NCBI RefSeq assembly: GCF_005239225.2
Contig: NC_133289.1
Location: 5,649,501-5,713,500 of the forward strand
Direction of reading: 5' to 3'
Source: Populus alba
Lineage: Eukaryota; Streptophyta; Magnoliopsida; Malpighiales; Salicaceae
Length of the DNA: 64,000 nt
Both the position numbers and the translations under genes were made by a program. Under the pieces are notes generated by a model, which was not told the DNA's origin, did no database searches, and saw nothing but the letters and a program-made list of their open reading frames with translations. Below, piece by piece: positions 12,431-24,685 of the stretch. The number at the start of each line of letters is the position of its first letter. The first letter of the stretch is position 1.

Positions 12431-12889
12431 GGTATATATGATGAATGTAGACTCGTCACCTCTAAGCCTGGCTACATGCCAAGCTTAAATGGGTATGAGT
12501 CTAGTAAGTTGTTAAACCATCGTCTTTAATCTTCCCACCGTGTCAAACCCAATTTGGCATGAGTTTGGCATGCTGCCAAATCCACCACCTTTGAACTCGA
12601 ATACATGTGAAGTCCAAGTAGACATGGGTCTAGGCAAGTTGTGACAGACCTACCGCCCTTAGAGCTTCACATCGTGACAAGCTTAATTAGGCATGGGTTT
12701 GTCATGCTACCAAATTCAACATTTTTGGACTTGACTATGTTTCGAGACTAAACAAATATGGATCTAGCAAGCTATAAGACTCATTGTCCTTAAGCTTGGC
12801 ACTATGTTGAGCCTAAGTAGGTATGAGTTTGATAAACTGTCAAACCCATTGCCCTTGCCTTTAGCTACGTGCCAAGCTTAATTAGGCAT
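12431..12889. repeat. Degenerate minisatellite, 65-70 bp unit, about 7 copies
   Basis: A recurring frame can be followed by eye: 'gggtatgagtctagtaag', then 'ttgtcaaaccca', 'cgcccttgagcttgg', 'ctacatgccaagctt' and 'aagtaggcat', after which it restarts. Unit starts are at 12,431, 12,491, 12,561, 12,626, 12,695, 12,760 and 12,825, giving lengths of 60, 70, 65, 69, 65, 65 and 65. A weaker unit precedes (from about 12,340) and a truncated one follows at 12,890. The units differ at many positions, so the array is old. No open frame spans it. It is GC-richer than its flanks. Confidence 0.75.
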
Positions 12890-13551
12890 AAGTTTAAAAA
12901 ATACATAATGAATTTTAAAACATCATTAATGAATCCTAGCACACAAAAATAGAGATCATATTCATGGAATCCTACAGAGTCTATTTTCCTTGTAAGAATG
13001 GAGCGACTTGTTAGAATGTTGTGTAGAATTGGGTCCCATGATATTATTTACATTTACATGCTAACGACCAAAACATTTTGAGTTTAGACCAGAAGAGCGC
13101 AGAGAGACACTTAGAGTGATCATGATAAAAGGGGCGCACCATGAAGTGCATTGAATATTGGAATGCATGAGATGAAATATGTTGCTTCAGCACTCAGTAT
13201 GGGACACCTAGATGACATTTTCTGAATTTAAAATGGGGCTGAGGAAGTAGGTAAGAAAGAGCAATACAAAGGCTAGAATCAGTGGATCTCTTCCACTCTT
13301 TGAAATCCATGGCCATCTGCCTCTAGCTACACGTATTGCATATCTGATGATCATACCTAACTTTGGTAAGATAAGAAGATACGGGAGTGCAAGAATTCAA
13401 ATACTTAAAGGTATAAGTTTTATCTAGAGATTTCCAAATCTTCTAATTACATCCATGCATTAATTCAAACATTAATTCTTCAAAAATAATACTTTCAATT
13501 ATTGTTCTATTTATATCTCTTGTGCCAGTCGCCTACCTACTCATGCATGAT

Positions 13552-13595
13552 CTGTTTATCTTGTGAATGCTGTCTGTTTATCTTGTGAATGCTGT
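13552..13595. repeat. 22 bp perfect tandem duplication
   Basis: Two adjacent identical copies of a 22 bp unit beginning ctgtttatcttgtgaatg. Confidence 0.95.
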
Positions 13596-15111
13596 CTAAG
13601 TAACCCTATCACATGGTGCGGTAGCTGGCGTGAATATGGATTTTGCCCGTGTATACAAATATCATTTACACACAAAAAAGAGAGAGTAAAAGCTGTAAAT
13701 TATGGACCAAAATGTGATTTGTTTTCTTTAAAAAGCCGGTAATTCATACGATTTTAAAACTTGAATGAAATAATTATTAAATTTCAAGAGCCATTTTGAT
13801 TGCTGGGTCGGCCATATCTTCCGCATGCGTCCCTAGTTTTGTGCCCCAGGTTGAGAAAAAAAAAAAAAAAAAACTTCCTGGTGTTGTAATGCCCAATATT
13901 CGGTGCCCCGTAATATGTCAGAAGGAATATTCATTTCGAGGTTGCTTAATTATTATGATAAACAATAACATAAATGATTTAATTTATCTAACATCCACAT
14001 TTTATAATGTTTGCTATTCCTCGATAATTATGTTAATTTGCCTACGAGCCCACTTGCATGATCTTCGATCATTTGTGTAATTATTTGTTCCTGTTCGATG
14101 TCTATGTGGTCTTCATTGTTGCAAATACAGTTTTCTTTTTGACAATTACGTACATGATCATGATTGATTTGATTTATTTATTTATTTTCAATAACATATA
14201 TATTTGAAAGAATCGGCTGTTCTTGTTGAAGAAAAAGCAGCTGCCAGCACCACCACGCAGTCTTAAATATATTTATAATTAATTTGTTCCAATCAATCCA
14301 TTCAATCGAAACGCTAATCAACATTTAATTCATTGATTAAATGGAACTCTTTTTGCATGCAAGTTGAGTGAGCTCTCTGCCGCTAGTTGTTTTTACTCTT
14401 TATTAGGGTTCAACTCATTTGTCTTTTCAACTAGTGCAATAAAGTCTAAGAGCGGCAATACCATTGGCGTGAATGTTACCGTTTGCAACGTACGCTGAAG
14501 TTACAAGTTTTTTTAAGAAAAAAAAAAAGGATAATAGGAATTCCATTCAGATTAAATAAAATAGCGAGCAAATCATTATTTTTATAAATTTAAAGAAATA
14601 ACTTGTTATTTAAAAAGATAATCAATGGTATAAATAGTATAAGATATGTTCTTCCAACCAATAATTGGTTCTTTAATAATTTGAGTGACAAATGAGTGAA
14701 GCATGAACCGTAATGCAAGCAAGCATGCAATAGAAAGATCCACAAAATTCAGCCAACAAACCCCGATTAGGTCAAAATCTCACACGGCCTTTCTTTCAAA
14801 AGTGAGATGGTATGGTTGTGGATTTATATGCACCCGGTTCATGCATGTCATCATACAAAAATAAATAGATAAATACTCAGCATATGTCGGCATGTCCCCC
14901 TATCCATTTTGATTGAAGCAAAAAATAAAGGTCCTCTCCCTCTTCCTTTTTATACTATTTTTTTCTTAACAATAAATTAAAAACAGGAGGGTTCAATATG
15001 CTACTTACAGCACGCAGACATTAAAGCAATTTTTTAGAGATTTTAGAAAATATTACTGATCAAATAGAGATTTAATAGAAAAAAAAAATTTATTAACCAA
15101 ACTAAAGCCTA

Positions 15112-15131
15112 AGCTTATGAGCTCATAAGCT
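15112..15131. repeat. 20 bp perfect palindrome
   Basis: AGCTTATGAGCTCATAAGCT is identical to its own reverse complement, with no spacer. It lies in non-coding DNA. Confidence 0.9.
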
Positions 15132-17263
15132 CAGTATCCAATCCATAAAGTTATTTTGAGTTTGAAACTTTTATTATTTAAAGGTTATTTGAGAATAATT
15201 TTTTATTTATTTTTAATTAGTTTTTAAAACTTGTTAATAATTTATGTTAAAATACTCGTATTTGATTACAAAACCCAATATGGTCTTAACTCTAAATGTG
15301 AGTGGATTTTACATTTAATTTGGCATTAAAAAGTTTGTTATATGTTTTATAAACTAATTTCATTAGTTATATCCAAGTAGCAAACCATACAAGTTTGATT
15401 TAAAATTTTATTCATGATGTGTGATTATTTTCCATGATGTTTTATGGTTGTAAACATATAAAAAAATTAACCTAAAATTTATTTATTGATAATTAAAGTT
15501 GTTTATCAATAGTGATTATTTTGATAAACAGATGAGTCTGTAATAATAATAAAGATAGTTTTAATATATGTCAAGCTCAGGAAAATTAAAATTGAAGCTA
15601 TCAAGGTAAATATTCTTGGTAATTTTCTAATCAATAAAAAAAATTAAAGAATTGATTAACTCAAAGTAATAAGGAGATTATTTCAATTTTACTGAAAGGA
15701 GATAATCAAATATTTTATATAATTTATTGTATTATATTTCTTTATCTATTTATTTGTATGTCTTTATAAACTCTATATAAGTCCTATATAATTTATCAAA
15801 TTATTAATAATATCCTCCTTTTAGATTTTTACAGTAAGGTTTTGATATTGAACTTAATGATTTTTTGTATTATATTGGAATGTTCATTGAATTAGCCGTA
15901 CATATACATGTGCAACATAATCTTTGGACGGCTTGATTTTCCCTTATATATATTATGAAATTTAAATGCTTAAAACTAAGTATATAGCCATGAATACATG
16001 GGAACAAAAGGAAGTTAGAACGAGGCAACGTTGTAGTGTTGTAATTAAATTTGGTAAAAATTGATTATATTTTTAGTGTTTTTTTCCCGATACAGTCGAG
16101 GCATTGTCAACACAACATATAAACTAGTTTCATTGAGAAATTTCGAGGCCCTCAATAATTTAATTTCTATATACGCAGCTCGCTATATTAATTAAATAAA
16201 ATAATGTCGAAACAAAAGGGAACAATCCAAATTAAGATCCCAGCGAGAACACAAAATGTAGTTGCCAAGAGAAAACCAAAAATTAATTTATTCCAAAAAA
16301 GAATTAATTAATTAATTAAGTTGAGGTTTGAGCCACAAAAGTATACTAATTAAACAACGAATTATAAGGAGTATCGAGATCCTTCCTAGCTTCAGAGATT
16401 TGCTGGGTCTTCAAAATAAATTTATTGAAGCTGAATTCTTGCAATCTCTGAGATCTTCATCTGGATATGTGACCGATCATTAAAGATTCATGTTTTACGA
16501 ACGATCGTATGATATTAATTATAAACTATATTTAGCGCAACAGCACTGTACCTCATCATCAGATGACATGTGGCCATAATGTTGCCAAGCAATTAGGTTT
16601 ATATATTTTTCAATTAGTGTTTGTGTGCTCTGATAGTTAGGGTTTTACAGCCATCGGTTTTTCATGCAGCTTGATGTTTACTTTTTTATCACAAAATTCA
16701 TTGTATAAGGCTGCCCTAGTGTTGGTGTGCATGCATGTATCTCTTTCATTTTGCTAATGTCTTTTCCCGTCAAGAAATTAATTGCCTTTTTGTTGGGTTA
16801 CGTGGCAAGCTCGTGTAAAATCTGCGAAGCTGACAATTCGATCTTTTCAAAAACAACGGCTGTGGCTATCCTAATAATTTTGAGCCCATTTTGCCCTAAT
16901 AATTGTGGATCTTGATGATCCATCTGCAATTCCCTCGTATATTCATCCTAAATTAACATTAGCATTAATATTAATTAACAGAAAAGCTAAAAGATTATGG
17001 CTTTCTACCCGTCATCCATTTCACTCCCTCTCACATTCTTGCAAGTTATGTCGACATGGTACAAAATTGGATTTTAGGTTCTTCTTCAAACAAAAATAAA
17101 GAAAATCAAATAAAAAAATAACATAGAAAAAAAAACCTTTTCCCGCTTGCACTGTTCAAAAGTTGTGGAAAAAATCAATTTAGTTCCCTCAAGGTTTTTT
17201 TTTTTTTGCATTTTAATCCTTCGTTATTATTTAAAGAGAGAAAAAGTCACTAGAAAATAAAGA

Positions 17264-17357
17264 TGAGAGAGAAAGCTCTTGGGTGGTCATATCTCAACCA
17301 CTAATAACTATGAGAGAGAAGTTTTTTGGATGGCTACATTTCAACCACCAATAACTA
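17264..17357. repeat. 47 bp diverged tandem duplication
   Basis: Two adjacent units share 'tgagagagaa', 'gg.tgg.' , 'caaccac' and 'aataacta', with about 80 percent identity by eye. Confidence 0.7.
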
Positions 17358-18296
17358 TGATTTTGATATCTATATATTCATCTTTAAGAAAAGAACTTAA
17401 TGAAAGTGGTTTCTATCTTCAATGATGCTTGAAAAAATAAATCCTGGCTCAATAATTATTTTTTGATTTTAAGTTTCTAGTCTAATATTTAAAATATGTG
17501 TTATGGTTATAATGAGTTTTTTAAATGCTCATTTAATGGGGGTTTTTGTTTTGTGTTTTTTGGGTGCTTGAGGTCCAAAAAAAGTGACTCAAAAATGCAA
17601 TATATAGATGGTGTTTTAACCGTTTGATTTCTTTTGAAAAACAAAACGAGCAGGTGTGGTCTTCCAGACCCAAGTATGTCCGGGCTTTTTAATTACAGGG
17701 CAGGAACGCGGACTCATCATCCCAACCTAGATGTGCATAGCCTTTTTCTTAACCCTTAAATTTTTTTATTTATTTTATAATAAAATTATCTTTAAATGAA
17801 TTTATTGAAATGATATTTAAATAATTATCTGATTATGTCATAGTTTTCAAATAATATTATAGCTTTTTATGGTAACAATAACAATTATTGTTTGAATAAT
17901 TATGTATTAATCTAATATTCAAAATATTTTAATAACATTTTATGAACATACAATAGGAATGAAATATTTACTTTTATTATTCTTTTTTATTATAATTTTA
18001 TTATATATTTTTCTCAAGTTTATTATTCTTATATTTTTAATACATTAGTGTCAAAATTATCAATTCATGATTTTTTAATTATTTTTTTAAAGATTATGAT
18101 AATTTTTTATTTAAAAGGCAATACTTTTGACAAAAAAAAGATGTATTTTTTGTCAAAAAAAAAAGGGACGCATGAATAAGAGAAGAGAGTTTTGATTAAA
18201 AAGATATATATTTATTTCAAATCACTAGAATATTTTTTAAAAATTATTTTAATTGCTTTCATTTTTATTCATTAAACCACATTGCTACTAAGAAAA

Positions 18297-18390
18297 GGAG
18301 AATTTAGACCATTTTAATAAATATCTTTCTTATGATAAAGAGAATTTAGACCATTTTTATACAAAATTTAAATAAATATCTTTCTTATGA
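18297..18390. repeat. Diverged tandem duplication
   Basis: The pair 'agagaatttagaccattt' plus 'aaataaatatctttctta' occurs twice. The second copy has an extra stretch (tatacaaaattt) between the two phrases. Confidence 0.7.
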
Positions 18391-18849
18391 ATATCTATTT
18401 TAATTGCCATGTAATTAAATAAAAACAAAATAAAAAATACCTTATGATACAATATCAAATGTTTGCATGCACATCTATTTTTTGTTCCTTACTAGAAAAA
18501 TCAATTTTATATTTTAATCTTTAACGAGCATTAACAACTCTTTTCACAAATTATCTATTCATATATTTTTAAAATTTATTTTAATATACACAGAAATTAT
18601 CTTTCCAAGTTTTAATTAAAAAAAATTACAATACCGAAAAATACATTCCTAAATCCTGCTCCCATTTCTCATACATTGAAAACTAACTTAGAATCCTACT
18701 ACCCGCACAAGAGCGCAGTACCCTAGCTATTAATAACTAGAATTAAGAGGATTTAACATGAAGTTATCCGAAGGCATCTGCAGCTTAGTCAATCATGCTA
18801 GATTTGTTTGTAATTAACCAGAAACGCATCCGATCAGCTTCATAGTGCT

Positions 18850-19260
18850 CGTGCAGTGGTATTTATGTGTGTCTTACTGGATGATTTCCAAGCTGGACAT
18901 CTTCAAATTGCTACAGTAGGGTTCCAACTTCCAAGACCATCAGACATCAACTACATATGACAAATGTGCGAAGAACCTCTTTACTGGATGCTCAGTCAAC
19001 AGTGCAATCTTGCTCCACATGAAACATGGGCAGCAGCATCTGTGTAGGCTTCACCACCATGCTATATACCCGGATTGGCATGTGGAAGAAGAAGCTTGGC
19101 CGTATATCCACAGTGATCCAAAGTAAGAGAAAGAGATGCGTGGCGGTTACTGTATTTCATCCAATGAGGTGCAAAAGATGCCTTCAGCGTGGCATTTACA
19201 GAATAAGAGAAGGAGCGTTGATGGACATTGAGTTGGGAAAATTACAATTGAGTGGAAACA
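18850..19260 (+). pseudogene. Coding-like remnant downstream of the Gag1-like gene, unidentified
   Basis: This stretch is GC-richer than its surroundings. It gives protein-like but broken translations on the plus strand: LLDDFQAGHLQIATVGFQ in one frame, CEEPLYWMLSQQCNLAPHE further on in the same frame, and AIYPDWHVEEEAWPYIHSD in another. Stops and frame changes separate the pieces. It lies just beyond the 3' end of the neighbouring minus-strand gene. I do not recognise a family, and a decayed gene is one reading. Structured 3' UTR of the neighbour is another. Confidence 0.2.
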
Positions 19261-19395
19261 TTTGCTCGGACCTTCTTTTTTTTATATTCCTTTTCGTGCA
19301 TGGACATTTACAAATTACAGAAGTTTCTTAAGAGTTAAACAGACAAGGATTCTTCATTAGTGAAAAGCTGAAACAATCTCTGCAATTCAAATTCA

Positions 19396-21535
19396 TCAGT
19401 CGTACAATCCCTCCTGCTCCCATACATCCACCAGAAAATTAACCATCTCCTGATGAGTTAAAATCCAACCAGTAAATGTCAATACTCTGTGGCTCCGATG
19501 AAATGCAAACAAAACTGTGAAAAAGACTGAGCTGCATTAACTTACAGAAAGAGGGATGGGCTTTGGGAAAGGATTTCTGGATCCTAGTAAACCTTCATAA
19601 GTTGCATTCCAGCTGAAAAGACAGCAAATCAACATGAGAAAGCACATATACAAATCACATGTAATTTACTAGATCCAACTCAGAGAAGTTCTCCCCCTTC
19701 CATCCAAGGCCAAAAAGCATCATGTGATGGTTGTTATATGTGGTAGCCACACAGCACGCGATCACCAGCAGAGATGATTTGGAATGAGAAGAGAAAAAAC
19801 AGGGTTGTTGAAGGACATTACTCAACAGCCTAAACTTAGGGAGCTGGAGAACCCTCTTATTTATGGTGCCTTTGCTGGGGTACGGGGAAAGCATGAGCAT
19901 CTGAATAAACAATGAACTTCTAAAAGAAAGAAAAACACCTTAATCTGGATTCCTGTCTTCGCTGATTTTGGTTCCCAGATGTGCCCCTTCCAATCCATTG
20001 AAGCCTGTTCAGTTGCCAGAGAAGGAGACCTGAAAATAACAAAATCTCAGTGTAAACCATCAATAGTCAACTAGAACAGATAAGCTTCAACTTACCATGA
20101 TTTACAAATTCGCTATTGCTGCTCATGCCACCAGTGCTGCTAGCAGGATTCTGATTTGGCAAACTGATTGATGAGATGCTTCTTTGAGATTGAACAGTAC
20201 TGTTGTCCAAGTCACATGTGCTGGTACTCCAAAAATCATCTGATATGCTAGGTTTCCTCACCACTCGCCCTTGTATTCTCAATCCTTTTGATGGCTCATC
20301 CACAGCAATAATTGGTGTGGGTTTAGTACAGCATCCAAAACAGCCACTGTTCTGTTGCAAACCAAGTTAAAGCATGGATACAAATGCAACACACGACAAC
20401 CAAAAAATAATAAGTGTTATCACCTTATGTATGAAAGTTAACATTGACAAGGTTCATAATGAGATAAGGAAACATCATTCAATCCAATTCATAATCATTA
20501 ATTTATTGAGGAGCAACATCACCACAAACGTTTCTCTACAGAGCAGCAATTACATAGTAAAACTTACGTTCACATGTTTCTTTCTATTTTATTGCCAAGG
20601 AGCCAATGAAACAAGTTGATCTAAATAGAGCTAGAGCTGAAAGGCAAAAAAAGGCATTCATATAGCTGATAATTAGTTTGGAGCCAGACTTCATTGGTTT
20701 CAGTTGTGTTCATCAACAGTACACCCTTGAGATGGAAGCTTAAGACACGGTTGAGATACAGAAATTGACAGTTATACAACCTCTGATCCAAATTCCAAAC
20801 TACCATTTGCTTGATCAATTTTATTGGATAGGAATAAATGGCAACATCATAACGAGCCATTATCAGTATCACCTCCATCTATACCTGGCAATAAATTCTT
20901 AATCTTTGAACAACTATAGCGTCATAAACAGTTCTATCTTTAGTTCTGTAGCTACGAGAAGTGCGATCTTCCAGCAACAAATCATCTAAGATGCATTAGT
21001 AACCCTTAGGTCCTTAGCTAGGTGCCTTCTTAGTTGACTTTAACTCACCAAAAATGTGTTCCATACAAAAACATAAGAACTACAATTTCAATATAGCATC
21101 TTTGCTACTTCAAGTTCTAAAAGTATTATCTACTTAAAAATCCATGTTTGTTCACTTAATTTTTTCCTGTAACTTCAAGTAGAATTTGATTTAAAGTTTC
21201 CAAATTTATGACAACTTCAAGTAACCCAAAAATTTCTCCTGACCCAATCGTCATTAAATCACACTCTAAAAATAAAAACCCTTAAACTTCACCAGAAATA
21301 GAGAAAACACAGAAGTACTTGCAAAAAAAAACCCATAATTATTACCCAAAGAGAAACCAAACCCAGTTGTTCTTTTAAGGTTCATAACTCAAACTCAAGA
21401 TCTGACCATTCTTCCAGTTGACTGAACAGGCATCAGTCCCTAACCCAGTAGCCAACAAATCAAAGCCAATGAAAACAAAGAGAGTAGTCAACCAAATAAA
21501 GAAACAAGAAATGGGCTTTTCAGGACTTACGCCAT
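19396..21535 (-). CDS. Gag1-like clamp domain protein, five exons
   Basis: Small plant protein whose C-terminal part matches the Gag1-like clamp (formerly DUF4050) family as I know it; its molecular role in plants is unclear. Coding exons are 21,531-21,535, 20,096-20,346, 19,939-20,029, 19,546-19,612 and 19,396-19,449. All junctions are GT-AG, and the frame is continuous for 155 residues. Exon 2 encodes GCFGCCTKPTPIIAVDEPSK, a Cys-rich start, then a Ser-rich region. Exons 3-5 give LLLWQLNRLQWIG, SWNATYEGLL and NFLVDVWEQEGLYD, the conserved clamp end. Exon 1 supplies only ATGGC, so the protein begins MAGCFGCC. An in-frame ATG at 21,587-21,589 would add 18 residues. The shorter start fits family N-termini better. 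The donor after exon 3 (AAG|GTGTTT) is weak but needed for the frame. Confidence 0.85.
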
Positions 21536-22194
21536 ACAAGCAAGAAAGTGAACGATCCAAGCAGGAATTGAGCTATTCAATGTCACCATTAATTGATATT
21601 CAATGCTGGAGACAGGAGAAGCGTGGAGCAGTGATTGGTATTAAAGAGGATGATATGTCAAGTAATTAATATTGTGGTGTTTGATATTTCTATTAATTAT
21701 TACTTTCAATCTGCTAATTGAGTAATTATTATTATTATTATTATTTCAAATTGGATAATATTTTTTTTATAATTCGTAAGAATTTACTTTTTATTTTTTA
21801 TGTAATGTTTTTGTTTTTATGTAAATTTTGTAGCTCTTAATCATAAAAGTATGTTTGTACAAGTATTCGTTTATCAAAACTATTTTTTAATTGAATTCTT
21901 GTGGAGTTTTAAATAGATTATTTTATTTAAATTAATGTATATATATGATTTTTTTTTAATATTTGAATCCTAAATAATAACATAAATATCAATAAGTGAT
22001 AGTGGTTGATTAATATATGGTAATGATTTAGTATTTATGGACAGGCTTATCTTAACCTTATCATTGATTTTAATGATAACCCAATATGGGGAGACTTTAC
22101 ACATCCTTTCCATATTCACTAGACTTAAATGATAAAAGTGTCCTTTATTATTTGAAACCGTTATTAAATAGTACAATTTAAAAATGTTGTGTTA

Positions 22195-22365
22195 ATGATA
22201 TTTTTTTAAAATTTTAATTATTTTATTTTTATTAAAATTTAATTTTTTTATATATTTTAAATCATTTTAATATACTAATCTTAAAAAAATATTTTTTAAA
22301 AAATAAAAAAAATATATTATTTTAAAATATTTTAACATAAAAAATATTTTAAAAAACAACTATAA
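22195..22365. repeat. Dispersed AT-rich element, copy 2
   Basis: Same series of phrases as the 49.9 kb copy (tttaatatactaatctt, aaaatatattattttaaaat), strongly diverged. The ends are not defined. Confidence 0.35.
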
Positions 22366-24642
22366 CCCGGATATATCATATATATTTTAGGAGACCCCAT
22401 CATTTATTTGCTTTTCTTTCTAATTTTCCTTTCTCCTGAATCCTTGAAAAGGAAAACGATGCATGCATTTTTTATATATATATTTTTTTTTAAAGAAGAA
22501 TTTATGGCTTGTTAAAAAGCCATCATTAGATTATGCATGAAGTGACTTTCATTCGAAAGCAAAAGATAATGAGATTTGTCCTTTCAAATAAAAGTTATAA
22601 TAATATAGAATAAAATAAATAAATTAACTGAGTAGAATTATTATTTTTTTCGAAAAAAAAACTTCTGCATCATACCAGCAGCCTGTAGTTTTGGGTTATT
22701 TGACGATTTGAATGGTGATGAGTTTGGGTTTTCCATTAGAGAAATTTTACTGGTGATGGAAACGGCTGGATTGGGAAAGTGGAATGACACTGGTTTTGGA
22801 TTTAAAGAAAATAAAGGTTAATTTAATCATTTTATTTACCAAAAATAAAGAAAGTTGTGCTAATGATAGTTAAAGCTGACTAGAGCTGATATGTTGATGC
22901 AGGACTTGATGATCCTGAGCGTTTATTGGGTTTTAAATTATAAAAAGTCTAGATTTGTAACTGCCGGTTAAACCGATAACTTGTCGGGTTAATCAAATAT
23001 TTGGAAGACTCAGTAAAATTTAGATTTGATCTAATTTTTTTAATAAACCCTAAAAAAAAAATTAATTTATGAAGATTTAACCTCGCATGTACTTTTTATA
23101 ATTTACATAAACATAAATTATTTCTTAACCTTTTGATATGAAATAACTTAACTTTTTGATGTGGGACTACACTTTATATTTTTTATATATATAATTTACA
23201 TTTATATGAATTTATGTGTATATATAAGGCTTTGTATATGGTATTATATCTCACATTACAAAAAAAACACAACTTATATAGTAAACTTTGATATATGATA
23301 GACTATTTCAAAAAGATTTTATCCTATATTAAAAAAACACAACTTATTTTTTTATGAATATAGAGTATATATAGGGTTTTATATCCCATATTAGAATAAT
23401 AAAACCTTCATTTAGCGTTTATATAGTAAACTTTGATATGTGACAGTAAACAACAAGGAAATTATAGTGGGTTCATACGCATAAGATTGAGCCGAGCAAG
23501 AGAAAAATCTATGATTGTCCCCCTTCGCGCAAAGCAACACCTATACCTTTTGAATCTTTTGTTTCCAGCAATAATTTTTTCCCCTCTTCTTGCAAAGCAA
23601 CACCTATATTTTTTGAATCTTTGTCTCTTTTTTAAACACTTGGAATTAATTTTCTAACAGTCATAAAATCCTAACAACTTTTTTATTTTAAATTTTTTTT
23701 AACAATTGCAACTCTTTGATTCCTTAACAGCTCTTTATTTTTTAAACTATTGTAACAATTTTTTAATTCTCAAAATTATTCAATGCCTGATTGTTACATG
23801 CTAGCAGCTTATATATATATCATGAATGCTTACAATCAAAGTATGATTAAAAAACCATAGTATTTCCCCGTGTTTGCAAAACTTGCTGGTATTTTCTTTC
23901 AATCTTGATTTAATTGTTTCTATAACCCTTATTTTAAAGGAGAAACTTGATGAATCTTGGAGAATAGTTTTATGTTGAGAAAATATCTTTAAGAATAGTG
24001 TGTATACGCGCCTCAGATTTCCTTTCAACAAACCAATCTATCCTTCACAATCAAACTTTATACTTATATAATCTAGATATATTTTCATAATAAACCCAAT
24101 TTCCCCTGAATTTTCTTCAAGAATCCTAATTTTAAGATTTAAGGATTTTATCTTTTCTTCAATTTTTTATGTTTTTCATCATATAATTCCTCCAAACCAA
24201 GTTCTCTATAACCTAACACAACCAATTATGTCAAAACACCCTTCAATTTTTCAATTCTACATAAACCTTAATTTTTTGATATTTTAGTGTTTACATGCTT
24301 TTCTACAGTAATATCAAGATTGGGTGTTTAAGATGCCTTACCAATTAATTTCATGTCAATTTCACCCTGATTAATCAATTCTTCTTCATCTCTTTCACAA
24401 TTCATCTCCTTCCTTTTGTTTTCTTGAAACCTTCGTGATTTGTTTTATGAGTGTCTCTCTTTCGAAAGAATTTCTAGAAATCTCACCCCTTGCTCCCTGC
24501 AATGATACTTTAAGGGCTATAAGTTTTTCAAGTTCTTGCTGCATTTCCTTTCTTTAAAAAAAAAAAAAAAAAAAAAATCATCCCTTCATTGTCTGAAGGA
24601 AACATTTTCCCCTTTTTTTTTATTTTAGCCCTTAGATTTCTT

Positions 24643-24685
24643 TATAACGAAGAGGTTATATATATATATATAACGAAGAGGTTAG
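24643..24685. repeat. Duplicated 14-mer around a TA microsatellite
   Basis: 'taacgaagaggtta' occurs immediately before and after a short (TA)n run. This is either a tandem duplication of a roughly 28 bp unit, or a direct-repeat pair left by excision. Confidence 0.7.

Larger units (their letters stand above)
12890..18850. other. Intergenic, AT-rich, no gene supported
   Basis: No coding similarity was found on either strand. It contains a 22 bp tandem duplication (13,552-13,595), a 20 bp perfect palindrome (15,112-15,131), a 47 bp diverged tandem duplication (17,264-17,357) and a duplicated segment at 18,297-18,390. About 15,500-15,850 has an LTR-like look, but no terminal motifs or target duplications could be fixed. 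Confidence 0.5.
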
